Shown: positions 9,427 to 18,842, numbered from the stretch's first letter. The stretch: 64,000 nucleotides of DNA from Bradyrhizobium nivariense (GCF_029846715.1 NZ_JARVWW010000021.1:62001-126000); one strand, 5' to 3'. Notes: a model not told the origin generated them from the letters alone. Program-made: numbers and translations.

Positions 9427-10884
9427 TTATTCCAGCCCGCCGACATGTAGCGTTTTGATCTCGAGATATTCGTCTATCCCGAGCTGAGATCCTTCACGGC
9501 CCAGCCCCGATTGTTTTACACCGCCGAAAGGCGCGACCTCGGTCGAGATCAGGCCGGTGTTCAGGCCTACCATGCCGAATTCCAGCGCCTCGGCAACGCG
9601 CCATGAGCGCTTGAGGTTTTCCGTATAGAAATAGGCAGCCAGGCCGAAGGGCGTGCCGTTCGCGATCGCGATCGCTTCGTCCTCGGTCTCGAAGCGGAAA
9701 AGCGGCGCGACTGGTCCGAACGTCTCTTCTGAGGCCAAGAGCATCTCAGTCGTTGCCTCGCCGAGCACGACGGGGCGGGCATACTGTCTACCTTCCGGCA
9801 TACGTTCACTCTGCGAGATGATCCTCGCGCCTTTGTCCAGGGCGTCTGTGACGTGCCGCTTGATCTTTTCTATCGCCGGGCCATTGATCATCGGTCCGAT
9901 TTCGACGCCTTCCTCAGTGCCGGCACCGACCTTCATTTTCGCAACTCGGCTGGCGAGTTTTTCTGCAAAAGCATCGTAAATGCTGGATTGCACGAGGATG
10001 CGATTGCAGCAGACGCAGGTCTGTCCGCCATTGCGGAATTTCGACGCAATCGCGCCCTCGACGGCCCGGTCGAGATCGGCGTCGTCGAAGACGATGAATG
10101 GTGCATTACCGCCGAGCTCGAGGCTGAGCTTCTTGATGTTGTCGGCGGCGCCTTTCATCAGCAACGCGCCTACGCGGGTCGATCCGGTAAACGAGATTTT
10201 GCGGACCGTTTCATTGGCCATCAGCTCCGTGCCGATTTCCGCGGGCATGCCGGTCACGATATTAATGACGCCCGCCGGAATTCCTGCTCGCTCCGCCAGA
10301 ACGCCGATCGCGAGAGCCGAGAAAGGCGTAAATTCAGATGGCTTGATGACCACGGTGCAGCCCGCAGCAAGCGCAGGTGCCACTTTGCGCGTGATCATCG
10401 CGTTTGGGAAATTCCAGGGGGTGATGACCCCACAGACGCCTACCGGCTCTTTCAGCACCAAAATGCGGCGATCGGCAGTGGGCGAAGGGATGGTCGACCC
10501 ATTGATCCTGCGTGCCTCTTCCCCAAACCATTTTACGAAGGATGCCCCATAGCGGATTTCTCCGAGCGATTCAGCAAGGGGCTTGCCCTGCTCCAGAGTC
10601 AGCAAGAGCGCCAGATCCTGCTCATGCTGCCGCATGAGCTCATACCATCGTTCCAAGTGCGCCGCACGCTCTGCATGCGTAGTCTTTTTCCAGCGCTTGA
10701 AAGCGTCGGCCGCAGCGTTGATGGCTTTCCTGGTCTCGTCGCGACCCATGTCGGGGATAGTGCCGAGAGCGTCCTGGCTGGCAGGATCAATGACGTTAAC
10801 GGTGGCTTTTGCGCTCGCATCCCGCCAACTGCCGCCGATCAGCGCTTGCTGACGAAACAGATCGCTGTCCTTCAATGCAATCAT
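9427..10884 (-). CDS. gabD: NAD(P)-dependent succinate-semialdehyde dehydrogenase family protein (GabD-like)
   Basis: Aldehyde dehydrogenase of 485 aa, the usual GabD length. Visible motifs are the Rossmann/proton-relay Asn in TPWNFPNAM, KPSEFTPFSALA, the SFTGSTRVG nucleotide-binding loop, the catalytic Glu in LELGGNAPFIV and the catalytic Cys in NGGQTCVCCNR. It oxidises an omega-semialdehyde, plausibly the product of the class III aminotransferase encoded nearby. It is the last gene of a minus-strand run with the cupin and 2-hydroxyacid dehydrogenase, but 234 bases separate it from the cupin gene, so it may have its own promoter. The symbol is given by family, not by proven substrate. Confidence 0.88.
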   Translation of the reverse strand: MIALKDSDLFRQQALIGGSWRDASAKATVNVIDPASQDALGTIPDMGRDETRKAINAAADAFKRWKKTTHAERAAHLERWYELMRQHEQDLALLLTLEQGKPLAESLGEIRYGASFVKWFGEEARRINGSTIPSPTADRRILVLKEPVGVCGVITPWNFPNAMITRKVAPALAAGCTVVIKPSEFTPFSALAIGVLAERAGIPAGVINIVTGMPAEIGTELMANETVRKISFTGSTRVGALLMKGAADNIKKLSLELGGNAPFIVFDDADLDRAVEGAIASKFRNGGQTCVCCNRILVQSSIYDAFAEKLASRVAKMKVGAGTEEGVEIGPMINGPAIEKIKRHVTDALDKGARIISQSERMPEGRQYARPVVLGEATTEMLLASEETFGPVAPLFRFETEDEAIAIANGTPFGLAAYFYTENLKRSWRVAEALEFGMVGLNTGLISTEVAPFGGVKQSGLGREGSQLGIDEYLEIKTLHVGGLE

Positions 10885-11118
10885 CTATGTGTTCCTTTGG
10901 CTTCGGACCCAACCCCGCCATTGCTGCTTACCCGTGGACGAGAACGCTCTGGGATTTGCGATTGGCGAGGCAAAGCCGTCTCATCCAAGCAATACAGGAC
11001 GGCGCGCCGCATTTTTCATCGAGAATGAATTGCCTGACGGCGTTGACTCCGGTCAGGGCACCACTTTGAAAGTCGATTGTTCTGCCAAGCCAGAATTTAG
11101 CCGCCCAGAGCATTCGGC

Positions 11119-11475
11119 TCAGTCATAAGCACAGACGTAGATCTTTCGCACGGTCTCGATCGTGCGCCAGATGCCGACGAAGCCGGGCTTCATTACAAAG
11201 CTGTCGCCGGCGCGGTACGTCTTCGTCTCACCATCCTTTTCCTCAATTTCGATAAGACCCGAAATGATGTGGCAGAACTCGTAGGTGGTGCCCTTGATGG
11301 AATGGGTCTCGCCGGGCGTTGCTTCCCAGACGCCGGTTAGCAACTTCTCGCCTTTCGAAGCGTCCTGCGCCCAGGTCTTGAATGATGGATTGCCGGAAAT
11401 GAGCCGTTCCGGAGCAGGCAAGGCGTTCTTTGGTGCGAAGTCCGGATTGGTGTCGATGGTGATCAGAAGTGACAT
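11119..11475 (-). CDS. Small cupin-domain protein (DUF861-like)
   Basis: A single-domain 118-aa cupin. The second half holds a cupin core (GETHSIKGTTYEFCHIISGLIEI and AGDSFVMKPGFVGIWRT), close to the (S)-ureidoglycine-aminohydrolase-like/DUF861 group, which often accompanies amino-acid catabolic genes. No enzymatic role can be assigned. It starts 13 bases after the upstream 2-hydroxyacid dehydrogenase gene, so the two are almost surely cotranscribed. Confidence 0.82.
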   Translation of the reverse strand: MSLLITIDTNPDFAPKNALPAPERLISGNPSFKTWAQDASKGEKLLTGVWEATPGETHSIKGTTYEFCHIISGLIEIEEKDGETKTYRAGDSFVMKPGFVGIWRTIETVRKIYVCAYD

Positions 11476-11488
11476 GGCATCTTTCCTG

Positions 11489-12412
11489 TTAGTAGCCGAG
11501 TGTTCGATCGACGAGGCCGATCGGATTTCTTCCAGCGCGGTGGCGCCGGATGTTTTCTATGACGGATTGTGCTGCCGTATGCGGTTGCGTTACGGACGCG
11601 ATATGCGGGGTTATGATCACCTTCGGATGAGACCAGAGTGCATGGCTTTCCGGCAGCGGCTCGGGATCGGTAACGTCGAGCATGACTGCTGCCAGGCGAC
11701 CGCTGTCGAGTGCCTCGATGAGTGCGCCCTGGTCAAGCTGTGGGCCGCGACCAACGTGCAGCAACCTCGCGCCCACAGGCAAAAGCGAGAAAAGCCTTGC
11801 GTTCAGGATGCCGCTTGTTTGCTCCGTCAGGGGCAGAAGGCAGACGAGAATATCCGTTTCTCTCAGGAAACTGCCAAGCTGATCGTCGCCATGAAAGCAG
11901 GCAACACCCTCGACCATTTTTTTGCTGCGGCTCCACGCGGCAAGGGGAAATCGAAACGGCCTCAGGCGTTCGATTGCAGCTTGCGCCAGCGTCCCAAGAC
12001 CCAACAAGCCCACACGCCGATCAGTGGCCTGGGACGTTGCGAGAGCTTGCCAGAGGCCCCTTCTCTGCTGCTCCCGATATGCAACCATCTCGCGATGGAG
12101 CGTCAGCACTCCAAGAACGACGTATTCCTGCATCATGCCTATGATGCCATCCTCGACCATGCGCACCAGCTTCACATGGCCGGGTACAGTCCCCGGCTCG
12201 AACTGATCAACTCCCGCACCAAGGGAAAAAACCACTTCCAGATTGCGAAAACGCGAGACATCATCCGGCACGTTCCAGGTCAGCAGGTACCGTACCTTTT
12301 CCGGGTCGATAGATTCGCTGCAATGGTAGAATTCCAGATCGGGGAGTTCGCGCGCAAAGACTTGGCGGAAGACCGCCCCCCTGGCAGCATCGGAATTGAA
12401 AAGAAATGCCAT
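11489..12412 (-). CDS. D-2-hydroxyacid dehydrogenase, glyoxylate/hydroxypyruvate reductase A-like
   Basis: NAD(P)H-dependent 2-ketoacid reductase of 307 aa (GhrA length). The Rossmann fingerprint GLLGLGTLAQAAIERL, the substrate Arg in HVGRGPQLDQGALI, and the catalytic His in ITPHIASVTQP are all present, with PEPLP between. It would reduce glyoxylate, hydroxypyruvate or another 2-oxo acid in the cytoplasm. Its gene overlaps neither neighbour and leads directly into the cupin gene. Confidence 0.9.
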   Translation of the reverse strand: MAFLFNSDAARGAVFRQVFARELPDLEFYHCSESIDPEKVRYLLTWNVPDDVSRFRNLEVVFSLGAGVDQFEPGTVPGHVKLVRMVEDGIIGMMQEYVVLGVLTLHREMVAYREQQRRGLWQALATSQATDRRVGLLGLGTLAQAAIERLRPFRFPLAAWSRSKKMVEGVACFHGDDQLGSFLRETDILVCLLPLTEQTSGILNARLFSLLPVGARLLHVGRGPQLDQGALIEALDSGRLAAVMLDVTDPEPLPESHALWSHPKVIITPHIASVTQPHTAAQSVIENIRRHRAGRNPIGLVDRTLGY

Positions 12413-12430
12413 CGATGCACCCCACTCGTG

Positions 12431-12640
12431 TTACGCGGCAAGGCGCGCACCGAGAGCCTCAATTTTGGCACTCAGCGAGTTCGCCGATCTCAATATATTC
12501 ATCGGGACGGTGGGCGCGGCCGATATCGCCGGGACCGCAAATGTTCGCATCGATGGTACCCAATTGACAATTGCCTCGTTTGGCGTGCCGACGACGCTGG
12601 GAAATGCGATTAGCCTCGCAAGAATTTCCTCAGCATTCAT
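12431..12640 (-). pseudogene. Internally deleted acetylornithine deacetylase (argE) remnant
   Basis: The frame from 12640 reads MNAEEILARLIAFPSVVGTP, which I recognise as the start of rhizobial ArgE (M20 peptidase), and about 28 codons in it jumps to the C-terminus of the same protein. In the adjacent frame one reads ICGPGDIGRAHRPDEYIEIG, the substrate-binding tail, then returns to IEALGARLAA at the end. About 300 residues, including all metal ligands, are missing and at least one frame change follows, so it cannot be an enzyme. It lies immediately upstream of the 2-hydroxyacid dehydrogenase gene. Confidence 0.8.
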
Positions 12641-12897
12641 GACAGCAACATTCATGACGGCCCACTCTGCCTGCGCAATTCGCCTGTCGGCAGCGTAATC
12701 ACAAGCAGGAGCTTTCCCTGCCGAATTGCGTTGCGCTAAAGGCTGATGATTTCGAAGACCCACCCCCAAACAGGCGAACCTGCTGGGTTTCCATGCGATA
12801 CTGCGGCAAAGCAGGTCTGCGGCGTATTGCTGCAGCGGGATCAAAAGGCAAGTTATGCCAGAGGCTTGGCATTCCGCGACGCAACGGATGAGCTGAA

Positions 12898-13776
12898 ATG
12901 GGACGATCGGTACGGCTGAAATCCTTCGAATTGGTCGCGCGGGACATTCGCGAAGTTGACGTGAAGCTGCTCCACGCTCTCTCGATTGCAGTTGGCTGGC
13001 CGCATCGACCCAAGGACTGGGATTTCCTGCGCCGCGCCGGTCGGGGCATCGTCGCTGTCGACGGCATCGGGCGCGTTTTCGGCAGCGCGATGTGGTTCCC
13101 GCACGGGCGCGAATTTGCCACCATCGGCTTGGTGATCACATCGCCCCGCACCCAAACTCAAGGCACCGGCCGCTGGCTCATGGATCAGGTGTTTGAGCGG
13201 TGTGGTGACCGGAATTTGAGCCTCAACTCGACCGACGCTGCCTACCATCTTTATGTTTCGCTGGGCTTTAGAAAGGAAGCGGTCGTTTATCAGTGGCAGG
13301 GAGCGGTCGTGTCGCCCCTTCCAGTGGCGCCAGTTCTAGACGGTGAATTGAGGTCGCTGTCAGCCGAAAATGTTGAGGAGATCGCAGCGCTGGATGAGCG
13401 CGCGTTCGGATCAAACCGCCAGAAGCTGCTTGGATTGCTTTCGGAAGGGGCGTCAATCTGCGCTCTGAGCCGCGGCGGCGAGACCGTCGGCTACTCCATG
13501 AAGCGCGAGTTCGGGCGCGGTCATGTGATCGGTCCAATCGTAGCCAGCAATGATTGTGACGCGATCCATCTCACGGCTGTGCATCTCGAGGAACTCACGG
13601 GACGGTTCGCCCGCGTCGATACGCGGGAGCAGACAGGGCTATTTGCCGACTATCTTCAGCAGAGCCACCTCGGGATAAGCGAGACGGTCACAACCATGTC
13701 CAAGGGACGGCAATTCCTGAACCGGAAGGAAAACGAGCCGTGGGTCTACGGATTGGCCGGTCACGCGTTGAGCTGA
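12898..13776 (+). CDS. GNAT-family N-acetyltransferase, two-domain
   Basis: A 292-aa protein with an N-terminal GNAT fold. The acetyl-CoA loop resembles TSPRTQTQGTGRWLMDQV at about residues 80-100, followed by LNSTDAAYHLYVSLGF (beta-strand 5 and the alpha-4 signature), then a C-terminal GNAT-like half beginning near residue 150 (LSAENVEEIAALDERAFG and SICALSRGGETVGYSM). It matches the two-domain GNAT proteins common in rhizobia near amino-acid catabolic genes. The acceptor is unknown. It is transcribed divergently from the argE remnant. Confidence 0.8.
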   Translation: MGRSVRLKSFELVARDIREVDVKLLHALSIAVGWPHRPKDWDFLRRAGRGIVAVDGIGRVFGSAMWFPHGREFATIGLVITSPRTQTQGTGRWLMDQVFERCGDRNLSLNSTDAAYHLYVSLGFRKEAVVYQWQGAVVSPLPVAPVLDGELRSLSAENVEEIAALDERAFGSNRQKLLGLLSEGASICALSRGGETVGYSMKREFGRGHVIGPIVASNDCDAIHLTAVHLEELTGRFARVDTREQTGLFADYLQQSHLGISETVTTMSKGRQFLNRKENEPWVYGLAGHALS

Positions 13777-14104
13777 TGCTTTAAAGCATGGGACGAGAAA
13801 GGCTGTGCCTGCTCATGCTTGCTGGTCGACAGATTTTTCTTGATCTCCCAGTGCACACGTTCTGTATTCCCTGCCTGACCGTTCGGTGCGATGCGCATAT
13901 CCTTCGCCCGAACGCAATTGATGTTCAACTGGAACAAGATTTATGGCAGGCAGGAGAGCGCGCTGTCGGCCACACGTGCTGTAACTTGAAATATCTGGGT
14001 CCATATTTGGCGCGGATGGTCCAACACCTCAATAGGCTGTGAACGGCCTGCTCGTATTGGACGAGCTGACCGATCAAGCCGCCGAGTACCGGTCCGGAGA
14101 CTCC
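13777..14104. other. 328-base intergenic region, nothing recognised
   Basis: Lies between the GNAT gene and the alpha/beta hydrolase gene, both plus strand. A short open frame (13788-14042 plus) has no ribosome site or recognisable motif. No hairpin terminator or palindrome of note was found; the hydrolase gene's ribosome site (GGAGACTCC) ends the region. Confidence 0.4.
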
Positions 14105-14965
14105 ATGGTTGATGACATCCGTTTGACACATCGATTCCTCGATCCTCGCACGAACTGGTCAGAGCTTTCCCAAGTCGAACGCGACGCTGCGTATGACAAC
14201 AACACGGCTGTCAAGAACAGCCCAGCCTTGATTGCTGAACGAAACGAAGCTTCAGCGCGGCTGCGGTATGCGTTGAAATCCCACCTCGATCTGCCTTACG
14301 GCGAGCGGGCAAACAACAAGATCGACCTCTACCCGGCCGCGAGGCCCGATGCGCCTTGTTTGGTGTTCCTGCATGGCGGCTATTGGCAGCGCAACTCGCG
14401 CGAGCTGTTTGCCATGCTGGCCGAAGGCGTCGCCGCGCATGGTTGGTCGGTCGCCAATCCCGGCTATTCGCTGGCACCGGAAGTTTCCCTGACCGACATC
14501 GTGGCCGAAATCTCGCGTGCACTCGACTGGCTTGCCGCAGATGGCGCATCCCACGGCGTCGCAGGGCCGGTCGTTCTGTCGGGCTGGTCTGCAGGCGCCC
14601 ACCTCGTTGCGATGGCACTGGACCACCCACGCGTCCATGCGGGATTGGCGATCTCCGGCGTCTACGATCTCGCCCCGATCCGCGATACCGGCCTCAACAA
14701 AGCGCTGAAGCTCACCGATGAAGAGATTGCCAGGCTTTCGCCGCTTCGCCTGCCCTCAACGCACAAGCGACTCGATATCGCCTATGGCAGCAGGGAGCTC
14801 CCGGCACTGGTCTGCGATTCAATCAATTTTCACGAGAGACGTGCGGCCGCGCAGGCGCCCGGCAAGCTCATTCCGGTCGCAGGCGCCGACCATTTCACCA
14901 TCCTCGAGGCGCTGCGTCGTCCTGACGGCATTCTGGTCGACGCTGCCCGCCGGTTGCTGGACTAA
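14105..14965 (+). CDS. Alpha/beta hydrolase, arylformamidase (KynB/AFMID)-like
   Basis: Serine hydrolase of 286 aa. The oxyanion motif HGGYWQRNSRE, nucleophile elbow GWSAGAHLVAMAL and C-terminal catalytic His in GADHFTILEAL are all present. HGGYW is characteristic of eukaryote-type N-formylkynurenine formamidases and of carbamoyl/ureide hydrolases related to them. The ATG at 14105 with GGAG upstream is preferred over a start 66 bases earlier. No kynurenine genes are adjacent, so the natural substrate is open; amide or ester hydrolysis in the cytoplasm is all that can be said. Confidence 0.85.
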   Translation: MVDDIRLTHRFLDPRTNWSELSQVERDAAYDNNTAVKNSPALIAERNEASARLRYALKSHLDLPYGERANNKIDLYPAARPDAPCLVFLHGGYWQRNSRELFAMLAEGVAAHGWSVANPGYSLAPEVSLTDIVAEISRALDWLAADGASHGVAGPVVLSGWSAGAHLVAMALDHPRVHAGLAISGVYDLAPIRDTGLNKALKLTDEEIARLSPLRLPSTHKRLDIAYGSRELPALVCDSINFHERRAAAQAPGKLIPVAGADHFTILEALRRPDGILVDAARRLLD

Positions 14966-15104
14966 AAACGCGAAAACAACCCCATGCACAGTAGAAGGCC
15001 CTTTGTTTCCAAAGGCAGATTTTCGAAGGCCCATCGGCTTTCTGAGGACAGCTCCACGCCGTCGGTGCCTTTGACACGTCGGGCAAAACAGGGGCATGAT
15101 GTCA

Positions 15105-15476
15105 TCATCGCCCCGGTCGTCGCTCCTGCGCTTCGATCCAGACCCGCTCTCCCCTGACCTGCACCGGATAGAGCTGCAACGGCGGACTTGGCCAGCCCGC
15201 AGAGATTTGTCCGTCGCACAAATCGAACGATGCTGCATGGCGCGGGCAGAGCAGCCGCCCCGCCACCACCTGTCCCAGGCCGAGATCCGCCTGTTCGTGA
15301 GGACAGGCGCGGTCGCAAGCAACGACATCGCCCTCGTTCCAGATCACGAGCAGATTGAGCCCGGCGACGCGGACGATTGTCTCTGCCTTCAGCCGGCTGA
15401 GATCACAGACCGGAATCCACCCGGACCCTTCCGGGCGGACGGCCGGCTCATCCACCGAGATAGGCCTTACGCACAT
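15105..15476 (-). CDS. Rieske [2Fe-2S] ferredoxin-like protein
   Basis: A 123-aa single-domain Rieske protein. The ligands lie in CPHEQADLG and, 15 residues on, CPRHAASFD, the C-x-H...C-x2-H pattern of dioxygenase-type ferredoxins and NirD-like proteins. It overlaps the start region of the LivF gene by 29 bases and is the last gene of the long minus-strand array that includes a molybdenum hydroxylase. It could carry electrons for an oxygenase or for the hydroxylase; no oxygenase alpha subunit is present in the window. Confidence 0.88.
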   Translation of the reverse strand: MCVRPISVDEPAVRPEGSGWIPVCDLSRLKAETIVRVAGLNLLVIWNEGDVVACDRACPHEQADLGLGQVVAGRLLCPRHAASFDLCDGQISAGWPSPPLQLYPVQVRGERVWIEAQERRPGR

Positions 15477-16164
15477 GCTCGTCCTCGATCAGCTCAGTGC
15501 CGGTCCCGGACAGCGCGATGCGGCCATTCTCGAGCAGATAGGCATGGTCGCACATCTCCAGCGCGGCGAACGCGTTCTGCTCGACCAGCAGCACCGTGGT
15601 GCCGGAATCGCGAATGCTGCGGATGATCGCAAAGGTCCGGTCGACGATGTTGGGGGCAAGCCCGAGCGAGGGCTCGTCGAACATGATCAGCCGCGGCCGC
15701 GACATCAGCGCCCGTCCGATCGCGAGCATCTGCTGCTCGCCGCCGGACAGCGTGCCCGCCGCCTGCCGGCGACGCTCGGCCAGCCGCGGAAATTCCGTGT
15801 AGATGCGATCGCGATCGGCCGCGATCTCGCCTGATCCACGACGGAGGTAAGCCCCCATGTCGAGATTTTCCTCGACGCTCATGTGCGGAAACACCCGTCG
15901 CCCTTCCGGGCAATGCGCGATCCCGCTGGCCAGCACACGCGGCGGCCTGGCCCCGGTGATGTCGATACCCTCGAAACGCAGCTGGCCCGAGCGCGGTGGC
16001 ACCAATCCCGAGATGGCGCGCAGCGTCGTGCTTTTGCCGGCGCCGTTGGCGCCGATCAGTGCAACCAACTGGCCGGCCTTCACGTCCAGCGAGATGCCGC
16101 GTAGCGCGGTGACGCCGCCATAGCCGCACACCATGTCGCGGATCTCAAGCACGTGCCGCTCCAT
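15448..16164 (-). CDS. livF: Branched-chain amino acid-type ABC transporter ATPase (LivF)
   Basis: ATP-binding subunit of 238 aa, the usual LivF length. Walker A GANGAGKSTT, the LivF-typical PEGRRVFPHMSVEENL, signature LSGGEQQMLAIGRAL, Walker B LIMFDEPSLGLAP and H-loop region LLVEQN are complete. It pairs with the LivG ATPase encoded upstream, whose end it overlaps by 20 bases. In this operon the Liv system travels with a molybdenum hydroxylase and amidohydrolase, so its ligand may be an aromatic or heterocyclic acid rather than leucine. Confidence 0.94.
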   Translation of the reverse strand: MERHVLEIRDMVCGYGGVTALRGISLDVKAGQLVALIGANGAGKSTTLRAISGLVPPRSGQLRFEGIDITGARPPRVLASGIAHCPEGRRVFPHMSVEENLDMGAYLRRGSGEIAADRDRIYTEFPRLAERRRQAAGTLSGGEQQMLAIGRALMSRPRLIMFDEPSLGLAPNIVDRTFAIIRSIRDSGTTVLLVEQNAFAALEMCDHAYLLENGRIALSGTGTELIEDEHVRKAYLGG

Positions 16165-16927
16165 GCCCGAGATAGGCCTCGATCACCGCTGGATCGTTGC
16201 GGATCACTTTGGGAGTTCCCTCAGCGATGATGCGGCCGTAGTTGAGGACCACGATGCGGTCCGAGACGGTCATCACCATCGGCATGTCGTGCTCGACCAA
16301 CAGGATCGTGATGCCACGATCACGGATGCTGCGGATGAGCTCGACAAACCGGTGCGTCTCCGAAGCATTCATGCCCGAGACGGGCTCGTCGAGCAGCAGC
16401 ATCGAGGGCTCCGCCGCGAGCGCCAATGCGACACCGACGAGACGCTGCTCGCCGTAGGAGAGCGAGCCGGCCGCATCATGAGCCCGGCGTTCGAGACCGA
16501 CCCATTCGATCAGTTCGCCTGCACGCTGCCGCAGCTTGCGTTCCGAGGCGCGCGCACCTGGCATCCCCAGGATCGCGTCGAGCAACCGAACCCTGCCCTG
16601 GCGATGCAGTCCGATCAGGAGATTATCGTGGACGGTGTCGTTGGGAAATACGGAGGTGCGCTGGAAGGTGCGGATCAGGCCGAGGTCCGCGATCTGGTGC
16701 GGCTTCAATCCGGTGAGCGTCGTGCCGCGATAATTGACGCGACCTGCACTCGGCGCCAGAAAGCCGGTCATCACATTGAAGGCAGTCGTCTTGCCGGCAC
16801 CATTCGGCCCGATCAGGCTGACGATCTCGCCTTCTCCCACGGTGAAGCTCATGTCGGAGATCGCGACGAGCCCGCCAAAACGGACCGCGACCTGATCGAT
16901 CGTCATGGCGATGCTGCGTGCCGCCAT
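16145..16927 (-). CDS. livG: Branched-chain amino acid-type ABC transporter ATPase (LivG)
   Basis: ATP-binding subunit of 260 aa. It has Walker A GPNGAGKTTA, the LivG-specific RTFQRTSVFPNDTVHDNL insert, signature LSYGEQRLVGVALAL (SYGEQ in place of SGGQQ, normal for LivG) and Walker B MLLLDEPVSGMN. The ATG at 16927 shares a base with the LivM stop; a GTG codon directly before it at 16930 is the alternative. It is translationally coupled to LivM. Confidence 0.94.
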   Translation of the reverse strand: MAARSIAMTIDQVAVRFGGLVAISDMSFTVGEGEIVSLIGPNGAGKTTAFNVMTGFLAPSAGRVNYRGTTLTGLKPHQIADLGLIRTFQRTSVFPNDTVHDNLLIGLHRQGRVRLLDAILGMPGARASERKLRQRAGELIEWVGLERRAHDAAGSLSYGEQRLVGVALALAAEPSMLLLDEPVSGMNASETHRFVELIRSIRDRGITILLVEHDMPMVMTVSDRIVVLNYGRIIAEGTPKVIRNDPAVIEAYLGHGAARA

Positions 16928-17973
16928 CACGCCGGCTCCTTGGCGCCGGTTTCAGTGAGAGCCACCGGCGCCAGTGCCGCCGCCCTGCCCCGTCTCCTCG
17001 CCAATCGCTGCGCGAGCGAGGGCACGATGCCGCGCGGCAGCACGAACAGGATGGCCATGAGCACGCCGCCATAGGCGATCCACTGCGCCTCTGGCGCCAT
17101 GATCGGACGCAGTGCGACCGGCAGTAGACCGAAGATCAGGCCACCGACGACGGGCCCAGCCAGTGAACCCTTGCCGCCGGTGATGACCATGATCACCATG
17201 GTAACAGTGTTGATGAAAGCAAACACTTCAGGATCGATGATCCGGATGTAGTGCGCGTAGAGGCTGCCGGCCGCGCCCGCAATCGCGGCCGAGATTACCG
17301 CCGCCAGCGTCAGCGTCTTGGTCACGTCGATGCCGACGGAGACGGCGAGCGTTTCGTTCTCCATCAGCCCACGCATGGCACGGCCGAAATGGGAATGAAC
17401 GAGGCGCGCGATCAGGAGATAGGCGATGAGAGCCACGACCAGCACGAGGTAGTAGTTTTGCACCTTGGTGCGCAGCGTCAGCTCGCCGAAACCAGGCAAG
17501 AGCAGCGAAATGGAGGGAATGTTGGTGAGCGCCAGCGGACCTTGCGTCAGCTCGACCCAGTTCAGCGCGACCAACCGGACTACCTCGGCAAAGGAAATCG
17601 TCACGATAACGAAATAGGCCCCGCGGACCCGGAATGACAATTGTCCGACGAAATAGCCGCATAATCCGGCAACGAGGATCGCGAGCACCAGCCCCACGAT
17701 CGGCGGCCAGGGCTCATGGACCAGGCGCACGCCGCCGGGCAAGCCAATGTCGAAGCCGAGCGATGTCAGCGCGCTGACATAGGCGCCGATGCCGAAGAAG
17801 GCGATGTGACCGAGGCTGAGCTGGCCGGTGAAGCCAAGCAGCAGATTGAGGCTCATCGCGCCGATGACGAAGATTCCAGTCGTGATCAGCGCGTTGAGCA
17901 GATAAGGATCGCGCAGCCAGAGCGGCACCGAGGCCAGCACTGCGACCGTAAGGAAGGTCGTGATCGCCTTCAT
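16927..17973 (-). CDS. livM: Branched-chain amino acid-type ABC transporter permease (LivM)
   Basis: Inner-membrane permease of 348 aa with about nine hydrophobic helices. It contains the family segment LLGFTGQLSLGHIAFFGIGAYVSAL and the EAA-like cytoplasmic loop region near HFGRAMRGLMENETLAVSVGIDV, ending with GLLPVALRP. The real start is the ATG at 17973, which overlaps the LivH stop by four bases; the frame stays open far upstream but that part only shadows LivH. Confidence 0.94.
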   Translation of the reverse strand: MKAITTFLTVAVLASVPLWLRDPYLLNALITTGIFVIGAMSLNLLLGFTGQLSLGHIAFFGIGAYVSALTSLGFDIGLPGGVRLVHEPWPPIVGLVLAILVAGLCGYFVGQLSFRVRGAYFVIVTISFAEVVRLVALNWVELTQGPLALTNIPSISLLLPGFGELTLRTKVQNYYLVLVVALIAYLLIARLVHSHFGRAMRGLMENETLAVSVGIDVTKTLTLAAVISAAIAGAAGSLYAHYIRIIDPEVFAFINTVTMVIMVITGGKGSLAGPVVGGLIFGLLPVALRPIMAPEAQWIAYGGVLMAILFVLPRGIVPSLAQRLARRRGRAAALAPVALTETGAKEPA

Positions 17974-18842
17974 CCGACGCGCTCCGCGCGCGCAAACAGA
18001 CCGGTCGGCTTGAAGATCAGCACCGCGATGATGATTACAAAGCCCATCGCATCGCGATAGCCGGACGAAACGTAGCCAGCGCCAAGCTCCTCGGCGAGCG
18101 CCAGGATGAAGCCGCCGATCACCGCGCCCGTGATGTTGCCGAGACCGCCAAGAATGACGATGGCGAAGGCCTTGACGGCGGCGAGATCGCCCATTTGCGG
18201 GAAGATCACGTAGACCGGCCCGAGCAGAGCGCCCGCGGCGGCGGCAAGGCTGGAGCCGATCGCGAAGGTCGAGGTGTAGATCATGTCGACGTTGACGCCC
18301 ATCAGCGAGGCCGTGTCGTGGTCCTGGAACGTCGCTCGCATCGCGCGGCCGAGGCTCGTCTTGTTGATCAGCAAATACGTCACCAGGATCAGCAGTGCCG
18401 CGGCAGCGAGAACGAACAGGCGCAACCAGGACACCGACACCGGTCCGAGCACCAGCGGCGCCTCGGGAAACGGCGTTGCCACCGATTTGGCGACGCCGCC
18501 CCAGATCCAGAGCGTGCCGGACTGCATCGCGATCCAGGCGCCGATCATGACCAGCATCGTGGTGTCGATGTCGGAGCCGCGCAGGGGCCGCAGCAATGTC
18601 AGCTCGATAGCCGCACCCAACAGCCATCCGGCCAGCACGGCCACGGGCAGCGCCAGGAAGAAATTCAGCCCGATCTGCTGCACCACGATGAACATGACGT
18701 AGGCGCCGAACGTGTAGAGCACGCCATGCGTGAAGTTCACGACGTTCATGATGCCGAAGATCAACGTGAGCCCGATACCCAGCAAGGCATAGGTGCCGCC
18801 GAGCACGAGCATGTTGACCAGATGCTGGAGAAACTCGCTCAA
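17970..18842 (-). CDS. livH: Branched-chain amino acid-type ABC transporter permease (LivH)
   Basis: Inner-membrane permease of 290 aa with the LivH hallmarks GGTYALLGIGLTLIFGIMNVVNFTHG near the N-terminus and the EAA loop around TSLGRAMRATFQDHDTASLMGVN. The start codon is TTG at 18842 (SEFLQHLVNMLVLGG follows); no ATG lies closer at the expected N-terminus. The mobile palindromic element at 18871-19081 ends 29 bases before this start and separates LivH from the binding-protein gene. Confidence 0.93.
   Translation of the reverse strand: MSEFLQHLVNMLVLGGTYALLGIGLTLIFGIMNVVNFTHGVLYTFGAYVMFIVVQQIGLNFFLALPVAVLAGWLLGAAIELTLLRPLRGSDIDTTMLVMIGAWIAMQSGTLWIWGGVAKSVATPFPEAPLVLGPVSVSWLRLFVLAAAALLILVTYLLINKTSLGRAMRATFQDHDTASLMGVNVDMIYTSTFAIGSSLAAAAGALLGPVYVIFPQMGDLAAVKAFAIVILGGLGNITGAVIGGFILALAEELGAGYVSSGYRDAMGFVIIIAVLIFKPTGLFARAERVG

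Noticed and set aside
14966..15104. Possible coding remnant (minus-strand frame reading ESRWAFENLPLETKGLLL)
   Set aside because: It has an open frame to a stop but no start, no ribosome site and no family I recognise.
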